Part shown: piece after piece, positions 33,146-41,099 of the stretch
Position numbering within the stretch: position 1 is the first letter of the stretch
Layout: each line of letters begins with the position of its first letter
Assembly (NCBI RefSeq): GCF_003148825.1
Contig: NZ_QGGZ01000010.1
Location: forward strand, 338,889 to 402,888
DNA length: 64,000 bases
Origin: Streptomyces sp. CG 926
Lineage (GTDB): Bacteria; Actinomycetota; Actinomycetes; Streptomycetales; Streptomycetaceae
Reading direction: 5' to 3'
The notes under the pieces: generated by a model
Told to the model about the DNA's origin: nothing
Databases searched by the model: none
The model's input: only the letters and a program-made list of their open reading frames with translations
Position numbers and translations under genes: made by a program

Positions 33146-33824
33146 TCAGATCCCGATGCAGCTTCCCTGTTGGTGATCCGTACGGTGATGCATCCAGAGC
33201 ACCACATCGCAGACACGCAACGCGCTGACGGTCGCGGGCAGGTCCGCGGACTGCCGTAGGGCCGTCAGGTCGCGGTGCAGCGCACGGTTGTCGGCACGCA
33301 GCGCGTCGTGCAGGTCAAGCCAGAACGACTTCGGCCGACCGAGAAGGCAGCGAACGACCTGATCGTAGACGGGGAGCAGCCGTGGCCGCTTTCGAGCGAG
33401 CAGCTTGCCTGCCGTCACCCACCCGATACCGGGCCGGTCGCGGAGAACATGCCAGGCAGTGTGGGCCGGTGACCCTTCGGTCAGGTCGGCAGCTTCGGCA
33501 TCCGCCGGTGTCGAAGCGAACACAGCTCAGCAATTCGGACAACCGAACTCCGAGGTCACCTTCGAGGAGGTCGAGGGCTACCTGCGCGGGAATCCTGACC
33601 GACAGGGTTTGCACAGCGATCAGGTCGTCGGCGGTCACCATGTTCGCGACCGCCTCACGGTCCCCTCCCCCGGCCAAGTGCTCGAAACGGCTACCCGTGA
33701 ACGGGACGGCGTCGTCGAACGGGCCGGTGCCGAAGTAACGTCGGAGGTCGGATACCGCCTGATCAGAGGCGATGAGGCTGCGCAGAAGCCGAGTGAGCGG
33801 TGGTTGGCTCAATGCCGCAACCAT
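33146..33824 (-). pseudogene. Frameshifted DUF6308-like gene
   Basis: Two adjacent frames together make one protein of the DUF6308 type. The first (from the ATG at 33824) reads PLTRLLRSLIASDQAVSDLR to EGDLGVRLSELL; the second continues from about 33523 as TPADAEAADLTEGSPAHTAW with the conserved GIGWVTAGKLLARKRPRLLP and ends at 33146. The two frames differ by one base (301 bp apart), so a single inserted base near 33520-33545 breaks the gene. The 5' frame stays open well past the break. Function of DUF6308 is unknown. A sequencing error is possible, but the surrounding DNA also looks decayed. Confidence 0.65.
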
Positions 33825-33994
33825 GAGGCGAAGGCGTTCACCAAGACTGCGTAGAGCCTGTCGTCGGGCACCGATCCAGGGTACTTGCTCGCGGCACGGA
33901 AGGCGACGTAGGTGAAGGTGGCGGAGGTGGCCGCGTTGAGGTTCTTGTAGTGCACGAGCTTGCCGGCCGGCTTGCGGCGCCTCGGATTCGACAT
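33809..33994 (-). CDS. Possible small protein overlapping the DUF6308-like gene
   Basis: A 61-residue frame (MSNPRRRKPAGKLVHYKNLN to NAFASWLRH) ends 16 bases inside the start of the DUF6308-like pseudogene. Its N-terminus is basic and its second half is helical. It could be a real upstream gene in the same operon or a fragment of decayed sequence; no ribosome site supports it. Confidence 0.25.
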   Translation of the reverse strand: MSNPRRRKPAGKLVHYKNLNAATSATFTYVAFRAASKYPGSVPDDRLYAVLVNAFASWLRH

Positions 33995-34440
33995 CGGCGC
34001 CGTAGCCGTCGCGGGCAAGCCAGAGCGGAGGCGTAGCCCTGCCCCACGGCACGGACCTGCCGAGTTCGGCCGTGACGACCGGGCCGGCAGTTGACACACC
34101 GTCTTGGGTGCGGTGGTTGTAGAAGACCAAGCCTCATCGGCCCGAACCATGGCGTCCGCTCCGAGGAACGACATCGCCTGCATCCTTGCCCCCTTGATCG
34201 CCAGGGGAAAACAACAGACCCCTGATGCCCGATCGTCCGGGCTTGCCGATGCGCCTACCCGGCAAGGCGGGCGGTCGGCGCGGCCCTCCGCCCTCCTCGG
34301 ATGACGAACTCAGGAGAACGGAGCGGCCCAACGGCGACTACCGGGGAGTAGTTGTCCCCAACGCCCACTGGCCCGCGTGTTGTTATGGGATGGTTCTCAC
34401 GGTCTGCAGGGGAAGCGGGTCGTGGAGAGCGGGGGAAAAG
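33995..34440. other. Gene-free, probably decayed stretch before the STAND-like operon
   Basis: No frame on either strand looks like a protein of known type, and codon bias is not sustained. Composition shifts to a lower GC content toward 34380. The last 100 bp must carry the promoter of the following operon: GGGGA and TCCCC arms around 7 bp (34343-34359) and the AT-richer TGTTGTTATGGGATGG (34378-34393) are the only notable pieces. No insertion-sequence ends or transposase remnants were recognised. Confidence 0.45.
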
Positions 34441-34812
34441 GTGGTCGATCTCAGTCCTACGCAGCTGCTGATCATCGGCGGTGTCGTGCTCGTCCTGGTC
34501 GCGCTCGTGGTCTTGGGACTACGGCGGGGTTCGCTCCGGAGCGCCAGCGTCCGGGGAATGGGAATAGGTGCGCGTATTGAAGGCGCCGCAGAGTCCAAGC
34601 CGCTGACGAACCAGACGATTCAAACAGATGAAGTCAAGGCCAAGTCGTCATGGTTCAGGATCATGCTCGGGGCGAAGACGTCGTTCAAGAGGTCGCGCTT
34701 CAAGAACAGCGTGGTGGAAATCGTGCCCGACGGTACGGGCGCCGCTCAGGAGCCCGGAACCGGACCAACGTTTCCCCCGGGTCCCTCCGGCCCCGGCGGA
34801 CACGCCGGCTAG
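34441..34812 (+). CDS. Small single-pass membrane protein, first gene of the split-STAND operon
   Basis: A 123-residue protein. One transmembrane helix lies at about residues 7-27 (PTQLLIIGGVVLVLVALVVL), followed by a basic stretch (RRGSLRSASVRG), a Thr/Gln/Lys-rich middle (NQTIQTDEVKAKSSWF, KTSFKRSRFKNSVVEIV) and a Pro/Gly tail. GTG at 34441 is chosen because a purine-rich site (GCGGGGGAAAAG) directly precedes it. The codon usage is visibly less GC-biased than in flanking genes, a sign of transfer. It may be a membrane partner for the NTPase encoded 44 bases downstream. No family was recognised. Confidence 0.7.
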   Translation: MVDLSPTQLLIIGGVVLVLVALVVLGLRRGSLRSASVRGMGIGARIEGAAESKPLTNQTIQTDEVKAKSSWFRIMLGAKTSFKRSRFKNSVVEIVPDGTGAAQEPGTGPTFPPGPSGPGGHAG

Positions 34813-34856
34813 CTCACCGGAAGCGCACACGAAGGAACACGGGGCGGGGGAAGCAG

Positions 34857-35702
34857 GTGCGCGAATCAGCGGACCGGCACAGGCACATCGACCGTGCCGA
34901 GCAGTTGGAGGATGCGGCACGCCTCACGGCTCGGGGCACGGAGGGGGACGGCGCAAGGCACAGGGAGCGGCAGGGGCTGTTCTTCGAAGGACCACAGGGC
35001 ATCGGCAAATCTTCGTTGCTCTGGGAGATCTACGAGCGCCACGCCTCCGACGGCGCGTACTTCCTCGATCTGCCTCGCATACCCGCGGAGCATCACGTAC
35101 TCGAAAGCCTGGCCATGCAGGCACGTAGGAATCAGGTCGACGTACCGAGCTACGAGAGCACGCGAACGAGGTTCGCCGAACAGTCGGCGCAAACGCACGT
35201 GGACTTCAACAACGTCCGGATCAGAAACGGTACGTTCCAGCTCCTTGCCGCGGCCCAGGACCGCACCCTGCAAACCGCCTCACTCAGCGACGCCTTACTG
35301 GGGAATCTGGTCGCCGACGCGCGCAGGCCGGTCATCTGCCTCGACGGCTTCGAGGCCTGCGCGCAACCCATGCGGGACTGGCTGGGCCGGAGCCTGTTGC
35401 CGAACCTGTTGTCTAGGAGGGAGATCAGCGTATTCGTGGCGGGACGGCAGCTGCCGAGCTTGACGCGTCCGTACGCCGGCTCCGTGCGCACCCTGGCATT
35501 ACCGCCGTTCGACGTAGCGGCCGTACATGAATGGATCGAATCGCTCGGGATCGTCGGCCTCAAGGACGAGGCCGCGGCGATCCAGCAGGTTCATGGAGGC
35601 ATCCCGGAGTTGCTCGACGAGTTCTTCAAGCTGCACATCGAGTCGGCCGAGGCCGGAGCGGGATATGCACCGGGTGGCCCGGACGACGGCCGGGAGGGGT
35701 GA
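34857..35702 (+). CDS. Short STAND/AAA-like NTPase
   Basis: A 281-residue NTPase. Walker A is GPQGIGKSS (residues 45-53), Walker B ends in Asp163 (PVICLDGFE), a sensor strand reads ISVFVAGRQL, and the lid shows PPFDVAAVHEWIESLGI followed by the GxP-type motif GGIPELL at 247-253. This order (P-loop, sensor, lid, GxP) is that of STAND switches (NACHT/AP-ATPase-like), but the protein ends ~30 residues later, before any winged helix, repeats or effector. GTG at 34857 has GGGGGAAG before it. The next gene begins four bases after its stop and appears to supply the missing half. Confidence 0.82.
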   Translation: MRESADRHRHIDRAEQLEDAARLTARGTEGDGARHRERQGLFFEGPQGIGKSSLLWEIYERHASDGAYFLDLPRIPAEHHVLESLAMQARRNQVDVPSYESTRTRFAEQSAQTHVDFNNVRIRNGTFQLLAAAQDRTLQTASLSDALLGNLVADARRPVICLDGFEACAQPMRDWLGRSLLPNLLSRREISVFVAGRQLPSLTRPYAGSVRTLALPPFDVAAVHEWIESLGIVGLKDEAAAIQQVHGGIPELLDEFFKLHIESAEAGAGYAPGGPDDGREG

Positions 35703-35706
35703 CGGC

Positions 35707-37740
35707 ATGACGCATTCCGTGGCCCAGCAGGCCTTGGCCCGTATCGACAGGCTTCCGACCGACGAGGTGCGGCTGTTCGAAGCCCTGGCCGTGCACCAGT
35801 GGTTCACCGCGGACGTCGTGACGTACACCGCTGCGGATCTGGGCGTCGGCGTACAGGCCGAAAGGGTGTACGCGTCGACTTTTGTCGTTGTGGACCGGGC
35901 TCTGTTCGGAACCTTCGAGACCCCCAGCCATGACGATCAGCAATACGGAGTCCGGCCCGTCCTGCGAGACGCCCTCTACCAGCGCATGCGCTCGGACCGG
36001 CCGGCAGCGTACCGTCAGGCCCACAGAATCGCGGCGACCTACTACCACCAGTCACTGAACCCCCTCCGCACGGATCGTCTCACCTGGTACGTGCACGAGT
36101 TACGTCATCTCGCTGCCGTACGGCCGGAGCTCGCGTCGAGGCGCCTCGCGGCATTCGCCCATGGTGCGCTCATCGCCGGGTACGCCGAGGCTGCCGGCCG
36201 GGCTGCGGCCGTGGTAGCCGATGCTTCCCCGGTCCTCGACGACCGGCTGCTGGCCGGAATCATCCAGGGGTTGGCCGAGATTCTGAACGCACCGACGCAA
36301 GTCGAGCACGGCACTGTCATCCAACTGGACAGTTTGCTCGCTCGCTATGCGGTGCCCCTCGATCCGGCGGCCACCCGTCTCGTGTCGCTCGCACGCGACC
36401 TCGTCACGTACTACACGGAGCGACCGGATCCGGTGACCACCTTGACAGCCTTGGCGGCCCCCGGTGTCACCGCCGCGGTTGATCCGCGCGGACTGCCGGT
36501 ACTCGGGGGCGAGCTGCGGCTGCTGCAGGACATCGCCGCGCCGTCTCGGGCCATTACGGCCCGCACCCAGCGGGTGGAGCTGGATTCCACGACCGTCGCC
36601 TTGCACCAGGTCACCACGAAGCTGGCGACGGAGGACCGTGCCGGACGGACCATGGTCCTCGCGGACCTTGTGCCGTGGAGCCGGGAGGACCGCCTGGAAG
36701 GCCTGCGCCTGAGCGAACGTGGTTCGCGCCCCGTCACGGTGCTCGGACCGAACGAGATGGTCCGAGCCGTCGCGCGCGGCGTGCACCGGCTTCTGGACGC
36801 CGGCGGAGAGCCGACCGAGAACTCCACGCGCGCCGAGCTGGCCCGCCGGCTGGGCACTCTCGGCTGGCGCAGCGGCACCGATGAGCTCACCGCACTCTTG
36901 GACCGCACCCGACAGGCACAGGACGTGGACGAGTCCCTGCGCCGGCGCGTCGGAGGCCTGATGCGCCACATGCCGGTGGTGGCCCTGCTCGACGTCCATC
37001 CGGGTCTGCCCTCCGAGGTGACGTACGAATTCCAGGAAGACTGCACCACGCGCCGTGTCGGATGGGGCCGAGCCGCCGTGTCGCTCTCACTGACGCTTCC
37101 CCGAGAAGTGCGGAACCGCCTCGAGTTCGTCACCCCCGATGGGCTCGCACCAGCCGGTTTCTGGCAGAGGTCGGGCGACCCGCTCGTACCGGTGCACAGC
37201 GAGAGGTCCGTCTCCGCCCTGCAGCGGTTCGACGTGGAAGGCGCCGGTGGCACGGAGGACGACGACGGCGAGGGCATGGCGCGCATCGAGGTCGACCTGG
37301 GCTTCCGTCCGACCGACCAGGAGTTCGGCGACGTGCAGCGCACCGGAGCGCTGTGCATGTTGATCTCGGTGACCGCCTTCTTTCTGCTGTTCCTCCTTCA
37401 GGGCACCGCGATGTGGACCGTGCTTGCCACCGTCGTCGCGTCCGTCGGGCTACTGGTGGACTTCTCCCGCGACAGGGTCCAGCACCACGGCAGCGAGCCG
37501 CTGCACGTCTACACCAGCAAGCCACTGCGATTCATTCGCAACAGCAACGCGGTCGTGGCCATTGCTGCCGCCGCCGTACCGAACGCCAACACCGGTACCC
37601 TCTTCGCCAGCCTGATCGTCTCAGGCGTGGCGTTCTTCTACTGCCTGGGTACCTGTGTGGTCGTGGCCGGTGTGAGGAGAGCTGCTGCCCGCCCTCTGCA
37701 GCAAGGTACGAACGAAGTGGAAGCCTCCTTGCGTGGATGA
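35707..37740 (+). CDS. Winged-helix/helical-repeat protein with four-helix membrane C-terminus (STAND partner)
   Basis: A 677-residue protein whose N-terminus looks like the part that follows the NTPase core in STAND proteins: a winged-helix domain (ALARIDRLPTDEVRLFEALA; VRPVLRDALYQRMRSDRPAAY then QAHRIAATYYHQ) and a helical region to ~330. A middle portion (~430-540) has a beta-rich stretch (EVTYEFQEDCTTRRVGWGRA). The C-terminus carries two pairs of hydrophobic helices: ~548-568 and 570-588, and ~620-640 and 645-667. ATG at 35707 has GGGAGGGG before it. The layout suggests a membrane effector switched by the separate NTPase. No enzymatic motif was seen. Confidence 0.75.
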   Translation: MTHSVAQQALARIDRLPTDEVRLFEALAVHQWFTADVVTYTAADLGVGVQAERVYASTFVVVDRALFGTFETPSHDDQQYGVRPVLRDALYQRMRSDRPAAYRQAHRIAATYYHQSLNPLRTDRLTWYVHELRHLAAVRPELASRRLAAFAHGALIAGYAEAAGRAAAVVADASPVLDDRLLAGIIQGLAEILNAPTQVEHGTVIQLDSLLARYAVPLDPAATRLVSLARDLVTYYTERPDPVTTLTALAAPGVTAAVDPRGLPVLGGELRLLQDIAAPSRAITARTQRVELDSTTVALHQVTTKLATEDRAGRTMVLADLVPWSREDRLEGLRLSERGSRPVTVLGPNEMVRAVARGVHRLLDAGGEPTENSTRAELARRLGTLGWRSGTDELTALLDRTRQAQDVDESLRRRVGGLMRHMPVVALLDVHPGLPSEVTYEFQEDCTTRRVGWGRAAVSLSLTLPREVRNRLEFVTPDGLAPAGFWQRSGDPLVPVHSERSVSALQRFDVEGAGGTEDDDGEGMARIEVDLGFRPTDQEFGDVQRTGALCMLISVTAFFLLFLLQGTAMWTVLATVVASVGLLVDFSRDRVQHHGSEPLHVYTSKPLRFIRNSNAVVAIAAAAVPNANTGTLFASLIVSGVAFFYCLGTCVVVAGVRRAAARPLQQGTNEVEASLRG

Positions 37741-37822
37741 CACCACGAGGGCCCACCGTTCTCGGATGTGACGTGACGGGGCCGGAGATCGGCGATGCTC
37801 CGGCTACCCGACCGCATCCGGG

Positions 37823-39013
37823 TCAGCGGCGTACGCGGGGCATGCCGAGGCCGATCCAGGAGATGATCTCGCGCTGGATCTCGTTGTTGCCCCCGCCGAA
37901 GGTGAAGATCACGGCGCTGCGGTAGCCGCGTTCGAGTTCACCGTGCAGGACCGCGCCCGCCGAGCCGTCCTTGAGGGAGCCGGCCGCGCCGACGATCTCC
38001 ATCAGCCAGGCGTACGCGTCCCGGCGGGCCTCCGAGCCGTAGACCTTGACCGCGGAGGCGTCCTGCGGGGTGAGGGTGCCTGCCTGGACCGCGCCCACCA
38101 TCTGCCAGTTGAGCAGCTTCATCGCGTCGAGCCGGGCGTGGGTACGGGCGAGGCGGCCACGGACCCAGGAGAGGTCGATGACCCGGCGGCCGTCGGCGAG
38201 TTTCGTCGCCGCGGCCCAGCGCTGGACGTCGTGGAGGGCCCGGATGGCCATGGTGCCGTGTGCGGCGAGGGTGACGCGTTCGTGGTTGAGCTGATTGGTG
38301 ATCAGGCGCCAGCCCTTGTTCTCCTGGCCGACGCGGCGGCTCGCCGGGACGCGGATGTTCTCGTAGTAGCTGGCGGTGGTGTCGTGCGAGGCGAGGGTGT
38401 TGATCAGGGTGCAGGAGTAGCCGGGGTCCGATGTCGGGACCAGGAGCATGGTGATGCCCTTGTGGGCCGGGGCGTCCGGGTCGGTGCGTACGGCGAGCCA
38501 GACCCAGTCGGCGGTGTCTCCGTTGGTCGTCCAGATCTTCTGTCCGTCGACGACGTAGGTCCCGGTCTCCTCGTCGCCCTCGCGGACGGCCTTGCACTTG
38601 AGAGCGGCGAGGTCGGTGCCGGCGTCGGGCTCGCTGTAGCCGATGGCGAAGTCGATCTCCCCGGCGAGGATCTTCGGCAGGAAGTAGGCCTTCTGCTCCT
38701 CGGTGCCGAACTGCATGATGGTCGGCCCGACCGTGTTGAGGGCCATCAGCGGCAACGGTACGACGGCCTGCGCGGCCTCGTCGAAGAAGATGAACTGGTC
38801 CATCGGGGTCATCCCGCGGCCGCCGTACTCCTTGGGCCAGCCGACGCCGAGCCAGCCGTCGGCGCCGAGCCGTCGGATGGTGTCCCGGTAGAAGCGTTTC
38901 TGGGCGGCCGGGTCCTCGTAGCGGGCGTAGACGTCCTGCGGCACGAGCTCGGCGAAGTAGGCGCGCAGTTCGGTGCGCAACTGCTGCTGCTCAGGCGTGT
39001 ATTCGAGGTGCAC
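37823..39013 (-). CDS. Acyl-CoA dehydrogenase
   Basis: A 396-residue FAD enzyme of the acyl-CoA dehydrogenase family, which oxidises an acyl-CoA to the enoyl-CoA. N-terminal helices, the FAD-binding middle strand region (FAIGYSEPDAGTDLAALK; GQKIWTTNGDTADWVWLAVR) and the C-terminal helices with INQLNHERVTL-like spacing (RLITNQLNHERVTLA) are all in place. The FadE-type sequence in this subgroup is often found in steroid and branched-chain catabolism of actinobacteria. The start is the GTG at 39013 with GGAGGGG before it. A KstR-type motif lies 55 bp upstream. It converges with the STAND-like operon and is read away from the DinB-like gene. Confidence 0.92.
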   Translation of the reverse strand: MHLEYTPEQQQLRTELRAYFAELVPQDVYARYEDPAAQKRFYRDTIRRLGADGWLGVGWPKEYGGRGMTPMDQFIFFDEAAQAVVPLPLMALNTVGPTIMQFGTEEQKAYFLPKILAGEIDFAIGYSEPDAGTDLAALKCKAVREGDEETGTYVVDGQKIWTTNGDTADWVWLAVRTDPDAPAHKGITMLLVPTSDPGYSCTLINTLASHDTTASYYENIRVPASRRVGQENKGWRLITNQLNHERVTLAAHGTMAIRALHDVQRWAAATKLADGRRVIDLSWVRGRLARTHARLDAMKLLNWQMVGAVQAGTLTPQDASAVKVYGSEARRDAYAWLMEIVGAAGSLKDGSAGAVLHGELERGYRSAVIFTFGGGNNEIQREIISWIGLGMPRVRR

Positions 39014-39067
39014 GGCCCCTCCGGGGTCTCACGGTCCAACCGGGCGCTGTGGTGGCGGCGGTCAGAG

Positions 39068-39081
39068 TAGAACCTGTTACA
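39068..39081 (-). promoter_or_regulatory. KstR-type operator motif before the acyl-CoA dehydrogenase
   Basis: TAGAACCTGTTACA fits TnnAACnnGTTnnA, the consensus described for the TetR regulator KstR in mycobacteria, at every fixed position. It sits 55 bp upstream of the acyl-CoA dehydrogenase start, a sensible operator distance, in AT-richer DNA. No KstR gene is in the window, so binding is inference. Confidence 0.45.
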
Positions 39082-39138
39082 AGAATTCGGAAGGACCGGA
39101 GTGCCGGCCGTTCCGGGGCGGCGTTCATAATCGCCACC

Positions 39139-39690
39139 ATGACGAGCCCACGCAGCAGAGCGGAATTCTTCGTCGAACCCGAGCGGGACGGCCGCTTCAG
39201 CGGCCCCGCGACCGGTGACGAGCGACAGATGCTGATCGCCTTCCTCGCGGACCATCGCGCCACCTTGGAGCTCAAGTGCAGAGGTCTGAGCGATGAGTTG
39301 GCGCATCGCTCGGTGCAGCCGTCCACGCTCTCCCTGCTCGGACTGGTACGACACCTGGCCGATGTGGAGCGCCGCTGGTTCCGACTGGTCCTGGCAGGTC
39401 AGGACGCGCCGCCCCGGTTCTCCTCGGCGGAGGATCCCGACGGGGCCTTCGACGCGGCCCTCGGCGATCCCCCGGCGGTCGAGGCGGCCTGGGAGGCGTG
39501 GCGCGCCGAAGTGGCCTTCGCCGAAAGGTTCGTGGCCGAGGCACCCGATCTGGACGTCGAGGCGGTCGACGTGTGGCGCGGGAAGGTGTCGCTGCGCTGG
39601 GTGCTGATCCACATGGTCGAGGAGTACGCGCGGCACAACGGGCACGCCGACCTGCTGCGCGAGCGGATCGACGGGGCCATAGGCATCTGA
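39139..39690 (+). CDS. DinB-fold (DUF664) protein
   Basis: A 183-residue four-helix-bundle protein of the DinB/mycothiol-dependent enzyme superfamily. The metal-binding His positions are visible: H in LVRHLADVERRWFR and the HxxxH-type pair in LIHMVEEYARHNGHADLLRE. Members of this DUF664-like subgroup in Streptomyces are soluble, probably thiol-transferases, with unknown substrates. It begins at the ATG at 39139; the upstream frame has no ribosome site. It diverges from the acyl-CoA dehydrogenase. Confidence 0.8.
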   Translation: MTSPRSRAEFFVEPERDGRFSGPATGDERQMLIAFLADHRATLELKCRGLSDELAHRSVQPSTLSLLGLVRHLADVERRWFRLVLAGQDAPPRFSSAEDPDGAFDAALGDPPAVEAAWEAWRAEVAFAERFVAEAPDLDVEAVDVWRGKVSLRWVLIHMVEEYARHNGHADLLRERIDGAIGI

Positions 39691-39763
39691 GAGCGCGAGT
39701 CTCCTCTCCCAACTCGCCCAAAATGCATGTGCAGTTCGGATGTCTGCCGGACAATGGGCGGAT

Positions 39764-40450
39764 ATGGACATCGACGCATGGCGCCGCGAGGACCCCGAGT
39801 TCACGCGGGCGGTGACGCAGATCCACGAGCCCGGCGCTCTCCCCACGGACCCCGAGATCCCGGCCCGGCACGCCTACTGGGAGCTGCTTCCGGGAGACGT
39901 ACGGGCCCGGCTGCTGGAGAAGGCGGGCGCGTGCCTGACCTGGTGGGCCGGGCCGGATTCCGAAGGCCGGCCCGCCGCGCTGGTGGTCGGGGACCGGGGG
40001 CTGTGCCGGGTCGGCCAGGTGCTGCGGGACGGCGTGCCGGAGTACCGCGGGCAGCGCGCCCGGGTGGAGCCGGGCTCGCTGCACAGCCGATCCTTCGACG
40101 GGAGGCCCCCGGCGGACGGGCGGGCCACCGCCCCGGGCCTGCCGGGGGCTCCGGTGCTCCGCCTGGAGCTGGACCGGGAGGCCCAAGGGGTGCTCGGCCA
40201 TTTCCCGCTCCCCGTGCAGGACTTCCTGCAGCGCCCGTTCCTCACCGGGGAGGACCGGGTCACCGCCGACTGGTACTACGACGAGACCGTCGAGCCCGAC
40301 CGGACCAGCTGGTTCGTCGCCCTCGTCCTGTCCTCCGGGCGCGCCCTGACGCTCGCCGAGGGCACCCGGACCCTGGACCGGGGCGCCCGCGCGGACCAGG
40401 CCCGGTGGCACGGGATCCAGTACCACCAGGCCCGCCTCGCACCGCGCTGA
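39764..40450 (+). CDS. Hypothetical cytoplasmic protein, 228 aa
   Basis: No family was recognised. The protein starts MDIDAWRREDPEFTRAVTQI and has two mixed alpha/beta halves: a middle strand pattern PAALVVGDRGLCRVGQVLRD, and a later part with FLQRPFLTGEDRVTADWYYD and WFVALVLSSGRALTLAEGTR. There is no signal or membrane segment. An ATG eight codons earlier (39740) is possible; the later ATG is preferred for lack of a ribosome site at either. It follows the DinB-like gene by 73 bases and converges with the membrane-anchored protein gene. Confidence 0.6.
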   Translation: MDIDAWRREDPEFTRAVTQIHEPGALPTDPEIPARHAYWELLPGDVRARLLEKAGACLTWWAGPDSEGRPAALVVGDRGLCRVGQVLRDGVPEYRGQRARVEPGSLHSRSFDGRPPADGRATAPGLPGAPVLRLELDREAQGVLGHFPLPVQDFLQRPFLTGEDRVTADWYYDETVEPDRTSWFVALVLSSGRALTLAEGTRTLDRGARADQARWHGIQYHQARLAPR

Positions 40451-40471
40451 CGCCCGCCCCGAGGGGCCGGG

Positions 40472-41011
40472 TCAGGTGAAGAGGTACAGCACGTCGAAGT
40501 GGACGAGGTCGCGGGCCGTGTCGAAGAGGTACCGGCCCGAGGGGATCCCGTCCGAGGCCTGGTCGGCGGCTCCCCGACCGTTCGCGTACGCGTCGAAGCC
40601 CGGGCTGTGCTGCCAGGTCGCGGCGGCGGGCAGGTACCCCTTCAGTGCGGCGGGCAGGTCGGACGGGGCGCCGGCGGCGGCGAAGGCGTGATCGGGTCTG
40701 CCGGTGATCGCGGCCGCGCCGCCCGCCGGAAGGTGGGCGACTCCGACCACCCGGATCCGCGAGTCCGGGCTCGGGATGCTCCGGTCGTCACCCTTGTCGT
40801 CGATGTCGTAGCCCAGCCAGTGCGCGTCGCTCAGCTCGCCCAGGAACGGTCCGAGCCGCCGGTTCAGCGGCTCCAGGTCGGTCCGAACCTCGGGCCGGGG
40901 CCCAGGCTCCGGCCACATCAGGTACGTCAGGCCCGCGCCCACCGTCAGCAGCGGGAGGCCGGCGATCAGCAGGAACCGGCGGCGGTTCGTGTGTCCCCGC
41001 TGCGCTTCCAT
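40472..41011 (-). CDS. Membrane-anchored hypothetical protein
   Basis: A 179-residue protein with a twin-arginine-like/anchor segment (RRRFLLIAGLPLLTVGAGL) near the N-terminus, so it is either anchored with its C-terminus outside or exported. The rest is soluble with a Pro/Asp-rich middle (GYDIDDKGDDRSIPSPDSRI) and an SGRYLFDTARDLVHFDVLYLF ending (split here). No family was recognised. ATG at 41011 has GGGGGGA before it; earlier in-frame ATGs lie in a run of CCCATCGCC repeats and are not used. Convergent with the preceding gene. Confidence 0.6.
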   Translation of the reverse strand: MEAQRGHTNRRRFLLIAGLPLLTVGAGLTYLMWPEPGPRPEVRTDLEPLNRRLGPFLGELSDAHWLGYDIDDKGDDRSIPSPDSRIRVVGVAHLPAGGAAAITGRPDHAFAAAGAPSDLPAALKGYLPAAATWQHSPGFDAYANGRGAADQASDGIPSGRYLFDTARDLVHFDVLYLFT

Positions 41012-41099
41012 GATCGCCGTCCCCCCGTCGCCCATCGCCCATCGCCAATGGCCCATGGCCCCGTGACCGGTCACCGACGACCGGTCACCGGCCGCCCGC

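Noticed and set aside
34343..34393. Shared promoter motif between the CHAT and STAND-like operons (GGAGTAGT occurs in both upstream regions)
   Set aside because: Only eight bases are shared and the surrounding -10 areas do not align, so common control is not supported.
33995..34440. Possible insertion-sequence remnant
   Set aside because: No transposase motif, terminal inverted repeat or target duplication could be seen.
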